Part shown: positions 25,982-34,366 of the stretch, piece by piece
Position numbering within the stretch: the stretch's first letter is position 1
Layout: the number at the start of each line of letters is the position of its first letter
DNA from: Burkholderiales bacterium
GTDB taxonomy: Bacteria > Pseudomonadota > Gammaproteobacteria > Burkholderiales > Burkholderiaceae_C
Direction: 5' to 3'
Length of the DNA: 64,000 nt
Assembly: GCA_003963005.1 (NCBI GenBank)
Contig: RXJW01000055.1
Location: 1 to 64,000 of the forward strand
Notes under the pieces: generated by a model
Seen by the model: the letters and a program-made list of their open reading frames with translations, nothing else
What the model was told of the DNA's origin: nothing
Databases searched by the model: none
Position numbers and translations under genes: made by a program

Positions 25982-26365
25982 TCAGACCAGACCAGCCTTG
26001 CGCAGCCCATCGACCGTGAAGGGTGCCAGGGGGTCGGCGGCGAAAGCAACGATGCTCTTGGTCCAAATATTGTTGGTGTCACCCGTCAATCCGATGGATT
26101 CGACACCGGCTTGGACCACGCCCGGGGTGTCGGAGTACACGATCGCACTCTCGACATAGTTCTCGACCCAGGACAGCAGACATTGCACCCCATTGCCTTG
26201 GGTCTGAGTGGTATCAATGATGCCCGGCACCCGCAGGCAACGCTGATTCGGCCGGGTTGTGTCCACCTCCTTGTAAATTTCCGCTTTGGTTGGCGGGACC
26301 AGTGCTTTATGGCCGCTGGGAAACTTCAAGACGAGTGCCACGGTGACTTCTTTTCCATCTTCCAC
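25982..26365 (-). CDS. unknown small protein
   Basis: I do not recognise this protein. The likely product is 127 residues from a GTG start (26365) that follows AAGGAG by 8 bases; the open frame continues upstream to 26578 but would then overlap the divergent gene. It contains VALVLKFPSGHKALVP, four scattered prolines, two cysteines and LSWVENYVESAIVY, and ends VDGLRKAGLV. It has no signal or membrane segment. Its base composition is visibly lower in GC than the neighbours, hinting at a different origin or relaxed selection. It is convergent with the peroxidase gene, 18 bases apart. Confidence 0.45.
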   Translation of the reverse strand: MEDGKEVTVALVLKFPSGHKALVPPTKAEIYKEVDTTRPNQRCLRVPGIIDTTQTQGNGVQCLLSWVENYVESAIVYSDTPGVVQAGVESIGLTGDTNNIWTKSIVAFAADPLAPFTVDGLRKAGLV

Positions 26366-26438
26366 GATCACTGCTCCTTGCAGGTTATTGAGTTGAGCCC
26401 TCCCTGATCGGCGGGCCCATCGAGGGTAGCTGACCTGG

Positions 26439-27434
26439 ATGCCAAGAGCTATGAACCAAGTGTCTAGAACCTTTGGCCTGGGCCTGATGGGCTTGTTGCT
26501 GGCCGTCGCGCTGCAGGCAGACAGCACGGCGCCGCGGCAGCGCCACCGGGTCGTGTTCCTGGGGCGGATCAGCAGCACGGTCGACCCCGGCTACCAAGGC
26601 CTGTTGCAGGCCCTGTCCCACCTGCCCGGCGGCTGGCGTGATCGCGTCGAACTTCGCTTCGTGACCGCCTTGCTGCCCGATGGCAAGAACCGCATCGGGT
26701 CGGCGATCGATGAAGCCCTGGCCTGGCAGCCACAGGCGCTGGTGGGCAGCGCGTTCGTCGCCAGCAAGCTCAGGCAGCGCGGCGTGCAGACCCCGGTGCT
26801 GTTCACAAGCTTCGTCCACCCGGTGCGCACGGGCCTGGTCAGCGCCACCGGCACGCGGCCGGAGCCGGTCGCTGGCGTGTGGATCGCCGACGAAACGGAC
26901 GCCAAGCGCCTGGAGCTGCTGCATGACGCCTACCCCGCTGCCCGCACGGTGGCCGTGCTGATGGACCGCAGCTGGGGCGAGGCCACCGAAGCTGTGACGG
27001 TGCTGCCACCGCTGGCCCGCCAGCTGGGTGTCGAACTGACCCTGCTCTACGCCGACGACCTCCAGGAGGCCCAGACGATCTTGGCGCGACCCGACAGCCT
27101 GCGGTTCGATGCCTGGATGCTGCCGCCCACAGGGCTGAGCTACCTGTCAGCGGTGCCGCTGCTGAAGATACTCGGCAGTTGGGGCAAGCCGGTCATCACG
27201 GGCGACACGGCCGACGTGCGACGCGGTGCGCCGCTGGCGCTGATGGTGGAGGACGATTTCCGCTGGGACGCCCAGGCCGAGGTCCTGGCCCGGGTGCTGC
27301 AAGGCGAACATCCGGGAGCCATCCCCATCCAGCGCTCCTACAAGGCCGTGCTGTCGGCCCGCCCACAGCCCCTCGGCGGCTTCCCGCCGCCCTCGGCGAC
27401 CGTGCTGCGCCGAGCGGATCTCATCGTCCCATGA
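26439..27434 (+). CDS. periplasmic binding protein of the ABC_sub_bind type
   Basis: A 331-residue protein with a signal sequence (FGLGLMGLLLAVALQA, about residues 12-27). The fold resembles the ABC-type substrate-binding family PF04392, with two Rossmann-like lobes (RVVFLGRISSTVDPGY, then VAVLMDRSWGEA and VITGDTADVRRGAPLALMV). No permease or ATPase gene is nearby. Instead the stop codon overlaps the start of a hybrid sensor kinase (ATGA), so it probably presents a ligand to that kinase. An alternative ATG lies 12 bases downstream. Confidence 0.65.
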   Translation: MPRAMNQVSRTFGLGLMGLLLAVALQADSTAPRQRHRVVFLGRISSTVDPGYQGLLQALSHLPGGWRDRVELRFVTALLPDGKNRIGSAIDEALAWQPQALVGSAFVASKLRQRGVQTPVLFTSFVHPVRTGLVSATGTRPEPVAGVWIADETDAKRLELLHDAYPAARTVAVLMDRSWGEATEAVTVLPPLARQLGVELTLLYADDLQEAQTILARPDSLRFDAWMLPPTGLSYLSAVPLLKILGSWGKPVITGDTADVRRGAPLALMVEDDFRWDAQAEVLARVLQGEHPGAIPIQRSYKAVLSARPQPLGGFPPPSATVLRRADLIVP

Positions 27435-29728
27435 GCCTCACATCCGCCGCCGAGCCACGCGTGCGTCGCTATCGCCCGATCACGCGGCGCTTCGCGCAGT
27501 GGGTGATCGGCCTGACGCTGGGCCTTCTGCTGGCACATGGCGCGGTGGAGAGCGTCTTCGCCTACCGTGAGTCCCTGCAGCACATCGAGCGGCTTCAAGG
27601 CGTGCAGGCGGAGGCCGCTGCCTTGGAGATTGCCAGCTATGTGAAGCAGCTGCACGCCGGCCTCGCCCGCGTGGCCATGCAACCTTGGGGGCTGGCGGGT
27701 TTCGGCCCGTCCCAGCAGCGCGAGGAGTTCCATCAGCTGATGCGGGCCCAGCCGGCCATCACGGCGCTGCAAGCCGTGGATGCCAATGACCGCGAACGCA
27801 TGTTCGCATCGCGCTGGCTGCCCGATCGGCAGGACAGCGGCCGGACGGTTTCACTGCCCCCTGCCGCGACGGGTGTGCAGCATGGCAGGACACAGTTTCT
27901 GGACGGTGAACTGCCGACCTTGCAGATGGCTGCCACAACGGGTGATGGGGCGATCCTTGCGACCGTGGACCTGCGTCACCTCAGCGAGATCGTGTCCCGC
28001 CCGCAGGCGGGCGCAGGCGGCGTGGCCTACGTGGTCGACGGCCAAGGTCTGCTGATCGCGCATCCGCGCGCACTCCGGGCGATGGGGCGGCAGGACTTGT
28101 CAGGCACCGAGGGCGTTCAGCTGGCCCGCGCCCGCAGGCAAGCCGGCGCCATCGCATTGCATGACATCGACATGCGCAACCTGGCGGGGCAGCGAGTGGT
28201 GGTGACGGCAGCCCAGGTGCCTGGCACCGACTGGATCGTCTTCATGGAGCAGTTGCGCAGCGAAGCCTTCGGACCCGTGCGGGATGCGATAACGCGCACC
28301 GCCGTGCTGATGATCCTCGGCGGCACGCTGGCACTGGTGCTGGGCAGCTATTTCGCACGCCGGCTCGCAGCCCCAATCGTCGCCCTGCGCAATGCCACTG
28401 CACGCATGGCCGCAGGCGATCTGCAGGCCCGTATCGCGGCACGGCACCATGACGAGGTCGAGGACCTCGCACTGGATTTCAACCGCATCGTCGAGCAGCT
28501 GCGCGAGTCCTACGCGACGCTGGAAGCCAAGGTCGCCGACCGCACCGCCGAACTCTCCGATGCCCGCGACGTCCTCGCCGCCCGCGCCGACCAGCTCACC
28601 CAGCTCAAGGACGAAGCCGAGCGTGCCAACGCCGCCAAGACGCGCTTCCTCGCCGCTGCCAGCCACGACCTGCGCCAGCCCATGCATTCGATCAGCCTGC
28701 TGGTCGGCGTGCTGCGCGCCCGGCTCTCAAACCCAACCCAGATCGACCTGGCGGACAAGGTGCAGGCCTCGGTGTCGACCATGGAGAACCTGTTCGGCAA
28801 TCTGCTGGACATTTCCAAGCTGGATGCCGGCGCGGTGCATGCGCACATCGAGGACGTGGACCTCGGCTGGCTGCTCGAGCGGGCAGCCCACACCTGGATG
28901 CCGCAGGCCCAGGAGAAGGGCTTGAGCCTGCGGGTGCGCCCGGGCCGCTGGATCGTCCGCGGCGATGCGACGCTGCTGGAGCGCATCGTGGGCAACCTGC
29001 TGGCCAATGCCATCCGGTACACGCGCCAAGGCGGCGTGCTCGTGGGTTGCCGGCGCCGCGGAGACCACTGCGAATTGCAGATCTGGGACACGGGCCCAGG
29101 CATCGCCGCGGAGCATCGCGAGGCCATCTTCGAGGAGTTCTTCCGCATCGGCGCCCCCGGCACCGGCCAGGAGAAGGGCCTGGGTCTGGGGCTGTCCATC
29201 GTTCGCCGCTGCGCCGGACTGCTGGGTTACGACATCTCGGTCGAGAGCCGTGAAGGGCGCGGCTCGGTCTTCAAGGTGCGCCTGCCCCTGGCGGCCGTCA
29301 ACCGGCTGCCCCAGGCGTCGGACAGCCAGCCAGGCGCGCTGCCGCAGTCTCTCGACGGCAGCTTCATCGTTGTGGTGGATGACGAAGCCACCAATCGCGA
29401 GGCCGTGCGGGATGCCCTGCTCGCAGCCGGCTGTCACGTGGTGACCGCGTCTGGCGCCGACGAAGCGCTCGCGCAGTTGCAGGCCCACCTGCGTACACCC
29501 GACCTCATCCTCACCGACTACCAGCTCGGCGCGGATGGTGACGGGCTTGACGTCATTCGGCGGCTGCGCGCCCACTACGACGAGGAGGTGCCCGCGATGA
29601 TGGTGACCGCCAACACGGATACCGGTCTCGGCGTCCAGGCCGCCTCGCTCGGTGCCAGACTGCTGCACAAGCCGGTCGGCCTGCAGCGCCTGCTCTGGGC
29701 GATCAAGGAGACGCTGGAGGGCGCCTGA
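27431..29728 (+). CDS. hybrid sensor histidine kinase with C-terminal receiver
   Basis: A 765-residue inner-membrane protein. TM1 is about residues 24-42 and a large periplasmic sensor domain of the Cache type runs to about 280. TM2 (about 285-305) is followed by HAMP and a short coiled coil. HisKA carries AAASHDLRQPMHSISLLVG, HATPase carries GNLLANAIRYT and GLGLGLSIV, and the receiver domain (about 635-755) has Asp in ILTDYQLG. It is translationally coupled to the upstream binding protein. The last 26 bases overlap the 3' end of the convergent response regulator gene, its likely partner. Confidence 0.9.
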   Translation: MSLTSAAEPRVRRYRPITRRFAQWVIGLTLGLLLAHGAVESVFAYRESLQHIERLQGVQAEAAALEIASYVKQLHAGLARVAMQPWGLAGFGPSQQREEFHQLMRAQPAITALQAVDANDRERMFASRWLPDRQDSGRTVSLPPAATGVQHGRTQFLDGELPTLQMAATTGDGAILATVDLRHLSEIVSRPQAGAGGVAYVVDGQGLLIAHPRALRAMGRQDLSGTEGVQLARARRQAGAIALHDIDMRNLAGQRVVVTAAQVPGTDWIVFMEQLRSEAFGPVRDAITRTAVLMILGGTLALVLGSYFARRLAAPIVALRNATARMAAGDLQARIAARHHDEVEDLALDFNRIVEQLRESYATLEAKVADRTAELSDARDVLAARADQLTQLKDEAERANAAKTRFLAAASHDLRQPMHSISLLVGVLRARLSNPTQIDLADKVQASVSTMENLFGNLLDISKLDAGAVHAHIEDVDLGWLLERAAHTWMPQAQEKGLSLRVRPGRWIVRGDATLLERIVGNLLANAIRYTRQGGVLVGCRRRGDHCELQIWDTGPGIAAEHREAIFEEFFRIGAPGTGQEKGLGLGLSIVRRCAGLLGYDISVESREGRGSVFKVRLPLAAVNRLPQASDSQPGALPQSLDGSFIVVVDDEATNREAVRDALLAAGCHVVTASGADEALAQLQAHLRTPDLILTDYQLGADGDGLDVIRRLRAHYDEEVPAMMVTANTDTGLGVQAASLGARLLHKPVGLQRLLWAIKETLEGA

Positions 29729-30455
29729 GCGGTGGGTCTGCCGACGCGTCGAAGCGCAGGCCGAGCCGGCCTGCTGCCACGACTGCCTGGGTTCGCGTCG
29801 TGACGTTGAGCGCACGCAGCACGGCCGACGTGTGGGCCTTGACCGTGCTGAGCGACAGATCCAGTTCCCGCCCGATCAGCTTGGCCGGCTTGCCCTGCAG
29901 CAGCAGGTGCAGGACCTCAGCCTGGCGTTGCGTGAGACCGAGATCAACCGGCCGGACGGTGGTGGCCCCGATCGCAGACGCTTGCGCCGCCGGAAAAGCC
30001 GGCGGCGCAGGCGCCGCGGCAGCGGTGGCGGGTGCGGATGCCGGCCCCGGGCTGCGCGCAGCCAGGAAAACGCTCGGCGGCAGATAGATGCCCTTGGCCA
30101 GGATCAGCTTGAGCGCCCCGATCATCACGGCTGACGTGGAGCTCTTCGGAATGAAGCCCATCGCACCCGCGTCGAGCGCGGCAAGTACGGTGTCCTTGTC
30201 GTCTGCCGAGGACATGACCACGACGGGCATCTCCGGATGCGACTCGCGCAGCCGCTTGACGCCTTCCAGGCCCGACGCACCGGGCAATCCCAGATCGATG
30301 AGCACGAGGTCCGCCGCGCCGCGCTGATCGATGACGTCAACGGCCTCCTCGCAGCTGCCTGCCTCCCAGGTCTCCAAGGGCTGGACGAGAGGCCGCAACA
30401 GCAGGGCGATGCCCTCGCGGAACAAGGTGTGGTCGTCGACGAGCAGAACTCTCAT
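29703..30455 (-). CDS. NarL/FixJ-family response regulator
   Basis: A 250-residue regulator. The receiver domain has MRVLLVDDHTLFREG at the start, the phospho-acceptor Asp in VLIDLGLPG and Lys in GFIPKSS. An Ala/Pro-rich linker (about residues 137-165) precedes a LuxR-type helix-turn-helix (LTQRQAEVLHLLLQGKPAKLIGREL and STVKAHTSAVLRAL). The gene runs toward the hybrid kinase and overlaps it by 26 bases tail to tail. In-frame ATGs at 30464 and 30491 are alternatives; 30455 gives the standard receiver N-terminus. Confidence 0.88.
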   Translation of the reverse strand: MRVLLVDDHTLFREGIALLLRPLVQPLETWEAGSCEEAVDVIDQRGAADLVLIDLGLPGASGLEGVKRLRESHPEMPVVVMSSADDKDTVLAALDAGAMGFIPKSSTSAVMIGALKLILAKGIYLPPSVFLAARSPGPASAPATAAAAPAPPAFPAAQASAIGATTVRPVDLGLTQRQAEVLHLLLQGKPAKLIGRELDLSLSTVKAHTSAVLRALNVTTRTQAVVAAGRLGLRFDASADPPLRRPPASP

Positions 30456-30724
30456 GCAGGGCATTCCGTAGCGACCCATGTTAGCGAGCAAAACTCTTCC
30501 TGACGGGCTTGCCGCCCAGGCCTTTTGGCTCGGCCAGACGGCCTATACCGCACGCCGACGGTTCGCCCGGCAGGAAGACCGACGGACGTGTGGCCCGCGC
30601 CACCCGGCGGCGCACCACATGGCCATGCGGGTGGGCCATGCAGGCGATGCGCCGTCGCGGGGCGCCCCTCAAACTTGACGACAACCAACCACCGCTGTCA
30701 TCACCATTGATCAGGGAGATCCGC

Positions 30725-31369
30725 ATGCAGACTGCGCTTCACAACCATGCCTTCAATGTGCGACGCCGGCCCGCACCGGCCATGCCCTCGAACGCGAGCC
30801 AGGTGCTGGCGGCGCTGCCACAGCCCATGCTCGTCGTGCGGCCGGACCGCCGCCTGCTGTTCTGCAACCGCAGCGCCGAGACCCTGCTGCAGGATCACCG
30901 TGTGGACGTGACCGCCGGCCACCTGATGCGGATCGGCCAGATGGACGCCGCTCAGCTGGCGTCACCGCTGCGGCTGGCACTCGCCGGCTCCACGAGCTGT
31001 GTCGGCCTGTGGTTCACACCCCGCATCAGCACAGGCTGGCTGCACAGCACGCCGCTGTCAGAAGATCTCGCTGCCTGCACGGGCTGGCCGGACGACGCGG
31101 TGCTGCTGGTCATCCACCTCGACCAGCCGGCCCTGACACAGGCGGCCCGCATCGACGCGCTGGCACGCCACAGCCGGCTCAGTGCCGCGGAACGCCATGT
31201 GCTGATGCTGCTCGGTGACGGCATGACGGTGGAGAGCGCCGCCACGCACCTGGGCCTGTGCCTGTCCACCTTGCGCAGCCATGTGCGCAACCTGCTCGGC
31301 AAGACGCAGGCCCCGTCGTTGATGCAGTTGCTGCGCTGGGTGGGGAGTGGCCAGCCGCTGCCGCACTGA
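30725..31369 (+). CDS. PAS-like LuxR-type transcriptional regulator
   Basis: A 214-residue protein. The N-terminal half (about 25-140) is PAS-like, with VLAALPQPMLVVRPDRRLLF, and the C-terminal LuxR helix-turn-helix has RLSAAERHVLMLLGDG and LSTLRSHVRNLLGKTQ. It lacks a receiver domain. GGGAG precedes the ATG by about 6 bases. The 270 bases between it and the divergent response regulator gene hold the promoters for both; no clear -10/-35 pair stood out. It may be the final output of the kinase cassette, but that is inference from position. Confidence 0.72.
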   Translation: MQTALHNHAFNVRRRPAPAMPSNASQVLAALPQPMLVVRPDRRLLFCNRSAETLLQDHRVDVTAGHLMRIGQMDAAQLASPLRLALAGSTSCVGLWFTPRISTGWLHSTPLSEDLAACTGWPDDAVLLVIHLDQPALTQAARIDALARHSRLSAAERHVLMLLGDGMTVESAATHLGLCLSTLRSHVRNLLGKTQAPSLMQLLRWVGSGQPLPH

Positions 31370-31375
31370 GCCCGG

Positions 31376-32161
31376 TCAGCCGGGCGGCGGCGGCACACCG
31401 TTGCGCAGCGCGGTGACCTCCGCGCGCAAGGCGCCCACCTCAGCGTGCACCTGGCGCAGGATGTCGTGCTCCATGCGCCGCTCCGAGGTCTCGACCCACA
31501 TCGCCGCGATGGCGGCCGTGACGAGCGAGAGCACGGCATAACCCAGCAACACGACGAACACGGCAAAGATCTTGGCGGCAGGTGTGCTGGGCACGATGTC
31601 GCCGTAGCCCACCGTGGCCGCGGTCGTGAAGGCCAGCCACAGGCCGTCACCCAGCGTTTGCACGCGCGGCTCCAGGGCCCAGAAGCCGACACCGCAGAAG
31701 CACAGCACCGCAAACGCCACCAGGAGCAGGTAACCGAGCCCGCCGCGGGTGATCCAGGGCCTCAGCGTCCAGACCATGCGCACGAGGCTCAGCAGCGCGA
31801 CGGCCAGGCGCACGGCCAGGCTCGCGGGTGAGTCGATGCTGGCCGGCAGCAGGGCGGCCGCGACGAGACCGGCGATCAGGGCCAGGTCCAGCACGTTGCG
31901 GCGCAGGTGCTGGCGGGGGTGGTCCAGGTGGCTGGCGACACGCCACACCGCCAGGGCCAGCATGCCCGCGGCCGACAGGTAGAGGGCCGTGGCCAGCGGC
32001 GTGGGCAGTTGCTCCAGCAGCTCGATGTAGAACGCCGGGATCGTGGACACCAGCGACGCGAGCACCGGCCAGCGCCACCGCGCCCGCTCGCGCACGGCGA
32101 CGCTGCTGGTGCCCGGCGGGTGCGCCAGGCCCCAGGTGCGCGAGGGCGGGTGCGGGGACAT
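31376..32161 (-). CDS. potassium channel of the voltage-gated type fold
   Basis: A 261-residue membrane protein with about six hydrophobic segments (about 31-48, 54-75, 89-106, 113-132, 142-162, 197-220). A pore loop carries the K+ selectivity filter TVGYGD at residues 183-188. The fourth segment (RLAVALLSLVRMVW) has only two arginines, a weak voltage sensor. The C-terminus is a short coiled coil. It lies 6 bases from the end of the convergent LuxR gene and 63 bases downstream of hslU. Confidence 0.85.
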   Translation of the reverse strand: MSPHPPSRTWGLAHPPGTSSVAVRERARWRWPVLASLVSTIPAFYIELLEQLPTPLATALYLSAAGMLALAVWRVASHLDHPRQHLRRNVLDLALIAGLVAAALLPASIDSPASLAVRLAVALLSLVRMVWTLRPWITRGGLGYLLLVAFAVLCFCGVGFWALEPRVQTLGDGLWLAFTTAATVGYGDIVPSTPAAKIFAVFVVLLGYAVLSLVTAAIAAMWVETSERRMEHDILRQVHAEVGALRAEVTALRNGVPPPPG

Positions 32162-32224
32162 GCCGCGAGCCTAAGGCGGGCGCGTCGCCGGCAGCTTGCG
32201 CTAGCGCAAGCCCCGCAGCCAAAC

Positions 32225-33538
32225 TCACAGGATGAAGCGCGACAGGTCTTCGTTGGCCGCCAGCGCACCGAGCTTGGCGTCCACGGCGGCGGCATCGAGC
32301 GTGACCGTCTGGCCCGACTTGTGCGGCGCATCGAAGCTGATCTCGTCGAGCAACCGCTCCATGACCGTGGCCAGGCGTCGTGCACCGATGTTCTCGGTGC
32401 GCTCGTTCACCTCGAAGGCGATCTGCGCGAGGCGCCGGATAGCCTCGGGCTGCAGGTCGAGCGTCACGCCCTCCGTGGCGAGCAAGGCCTGGTACTGCTT
32501 CACCAGGCTCGCGTGCGTGCTGGTGAGGATGGCCTCGAAATCCGCCACCGACAGCGAATCCAGCTCGACGCGGATCGGCAGCCGCCCCTGCAGTTCCGGA
32601 ATGAGGTCACTCGGCTTGCTGAGGTGGAAGGCGCCGCTGGCGATGAAGAGGATGTGGTCGGTCTTCACGAGGCCGTACTTGGTGGATACCGTCGTGCCCT
32701 CCACCAGCGGCAGCAGGTCGCGCTGCACGCCCTGGCGCGACACCTCGGCGCCGCCATGCTCGTTGCGCGAGGTGACCTTGTCGATCTCGTCGATGAAGAC
32801 GATGCCCATCTCCTGCGCATTGGACAGGGCCGTCGTGCGGATCTCTTCCTCGTTGACGAGCTTGGCGGCCTCTTCGTCGACCAGCAGCTTCATCGCCTCG
32901 GCGATCTTGAGCTTGCGGGTCTTCTTCTGCCCGGCACCGAACTGGCTGAACATGCCCTTGAGCTGCTCGGCGACGTCTTCCATGCCGGGTTGATTGCCGA
33001 AGGGGCCGAGCACTTCCATCGTGGGCTTGGGTGCGAGCAGGTCGAGCTCGATGTCCTTGTCGTCCAGCTGGCCCTCGCGCAGGCGCTTGCGCATCGTCTG
33101 GCGGGTGGCGCTGTCGGCCTCCACGCCAGGCAGCAGCACGCCGAGGATGCGCTCCTCCGCGGCATCTTCGGCACGCGTCTGGCAACGGCGCACGGCGACC
33201 TCGCGCTCCTGCTTGACGGCCACTTCCACCAGGTCGCGGATGATCGAGTCGACATCCTTGCCGACATAGCCCACCTCGGTGAACTTGGTGGCCTCGACCT
33301 TGATGAAGGGCGCCCCGGCCAGCCGCGCCAGGCGGCGGGCGATCTCGGTCTTGCCCACGCCCGTCGGGCCGATCATCAGAATGTTCTTGGGCGTGATCTC
33401 GGCGCGCAGCTTGTCGTCCACGCGCTGGCGGCGCCAGCGGTTGCGCATCGCGATCGCCACGGCGCGCTTGGCGGCCTGCTGGCCGACGATGTGGCGGTCG
33501 AGTTCGGAGACGATCTCCTGGGGGGTCATCGAGCTCAT
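32225..33538 (-). CDS. hslU: ATP-dependent protease ATPase subunit HslU
   Basis: A 437-residue AAA+ unfoldase, close to the 443 residues usual for the family. Walker A is GPTGVGKTE (57-65) and Walker B is VFIDEIDK. The intermediate I-domain lies between, with the pore motif GYVGKD near residue 90. The C-terminal segment needed to activate HslV ends LSRFIL. It forms a hexamer that feeds proteins to HslV. It is the second gene of the hslVU operon, separated from hslV by about 80 bases carrying a palindromic repeat. Confidence 0.95.
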   Translation of the reverse strand: MSSMTPQEIVSELDRHIVGQQAAKRAVAIAMRNRWRRQRVDDKLRAEITPKNILMIGPTGVGKTEIARRLARLAGAPFIKVEATKFTEVGYVGKDVDSIIRDLVEVAVKQEREVAVRRCQTRAEDAAEERILGVLLPGVEADSATRQTMRKRLREGQLDDKDIELDLLAPKPTMEVLGPFGNQPGMEDVAEQLKGMFSQFGAGQKKTRKLKIAEAMKLLVDEEAAKLVNEEEIRTTALSNAQEMGIVFIDEIDKVTSRNEHGGAEVSRQGVQRDLLPLVEGTTVSTKYGLVKTDHILFIASGAFHLSKPSDLIPELQGRLPIRVELDSLSVADFEAILTSTHASLVKQYQALLATEGVTLDLQPEAIRRLAQIAFEVNERTENIGARRLATVMERLLDEISFDAPHKSGQTVTLDAAAVDAKLGALAANEDLSRFIL

Positions 33539-33571
33539 TGGAGTCCCTCGTTCGACGAATGCATCGACCGA

Positions 33572-33611
33572 TCCCCCGAGGGGAGGGTCGCTTGCTGGGG
33601 ACGGCCCGGCG
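33572..33611. repeat. palindromic intergenic element between hslV and hslU
   Basis: TCCCCCGAGGGGAGGG can fold on itself, and is followed by TCGCTTGCTGGGG and ACGGCCCGGCG. Elements of this look recur between genes in Burkholderiales genomes. Inside the operon it could tune the ratio of the two messages. Confidence 0.45.
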
Positions 33612-33620
33612 CTCCGCAGC

Positions 33621-34187
33621 TCATTCCAGCACCTCCAGCGTGTGGTTCTGGTTGGTGTAGATGCAGATCTCGCCCGCGATCTCCAGCGACTTCTTGACGA
33701 TGTCCGCCGCGCTCAGCTCGGTGTTGGCCAGCAGCGCCTTGGCCGCGGCCTGCGCAAACGCGCCGCCCGAGCCGATGGCGACGATGCCCTGCTCCGGCTC
33801 CAGCACGTCGCCGTTGCCGGTGATGATCAGCGAGGCGCTGCGGTCGGCCACGGCGAGCATGGCCTCCAGGCGACGCAGCACGCGGTCCGTGCGCCAGTCA
33901 CGCGTCAGCTCGACCGCGGCGCGCACGAGATGGCCCTGGTGCTTTTCCAGCTTGGCCTCGAAGCGCTCGAACAGCGTGAACGCATCGGCCGTGGCGCCTG
34001 CGAAGCCGGCAAGCACCTGGTCCCGGTAGAGCTTGCGCACCTTGCGCGCGCTGGCCTTGACGACCGTGTTGCCCAGCGTGACCTGGCCATCGCCGCCAAT
34101 CGCGACCTGCCAGCCGGCGGGCGTCTGCCGCCGCACCGAAACAATCGTGGTGCCGTGATACACGGCCGAAAAAGAATCAGAAGACAT
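33621..34187 (-). CDS. hslV: ATP-dependent protease peptidase subunit HslV
   Basis: A 188-residue proteasome-like peptidase. The catalytic threonine follows YHG in [10 protein letters not shown] (residue 13), so a 12-residue propeptide must be removed; most relatives have 1-6 residues there. [15 protein letters not shown] and GEICIYTNQ are family motifs. A GTG at codon 9 would give the more usual VYHG-TT form and a more normal leader length, so the start is uncertain. No Shine-Dalgarno sequence precedes either candidate. Confidence 0.93.
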   Translation of the reverse strand: MSSDSFSAVYHGTTIVSVRRQTPAGWQVAIGGDGQVTLGNTVVKASARKVRKLYRDQVLAGFAGATADAFTLFERFEAKLEKHQGHLVRAAVELTRDWRTDRVLRRLEAMLAVADRSASLIITGNGDVLEPEQGIVAIGSGGAFAQAAAKALLANTELSAADIVKKSLEIAGEICIYTNQNHTLEVLE

Positions 34188-34196
34188 AGGTCGCCC

Positions 34197-34224
34197 AAAT
34201 GAGGTCGACCCCCAGTTTCGCAAG
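34197..34224 (-). promoter_or_regulatory. sigma-32 type heat-shock promoter for hslVU
   Basis: On the minus strand CTTGCGA (34218-34224), a 13-base spacer and CCTCATTT (34197-34204) fit the RpoH consensus CTTGAAA-N13-CCCCATNT. Transcription would begin near 34190, about three bases before the ATG of hslV. This makes the message nearly leaderless, or favours the GTG start at 34163. Confidence 0.6.
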
Positions 34225-34299
34225 ATTCCGCTCTCATCCGGAGCGGCCGCATCGTGCCCCCCGGAGCGGCCCGCCGCGACCCCTCCAGCGACTGCCACG

Positions 34300-34366
34300 G
34301 ATCCGGCTCCGCCGGGCCGTCGGCAGTGCCCCCTTGAGGGGGCGCGCGTCAGCGCGTAGGGGTGGG
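34300..34366. repeat. Burkholderiales-type palindromic element
   Basis: GCCCCCTTGAGGGGGC (34328-34343) is a perfect 6-bp stem with a TTGA loop. It is flanked by CCGGCTCCGCCGG on one side and GCGCGTCAGCGCG with TAGGGGTGGGCT on the other. The same arrangement recurs in many Burkholderiales genomes at gene ends. Here it abuts the stop codon of the STAS gene and may act as its terminator. Confidence 0.6.
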
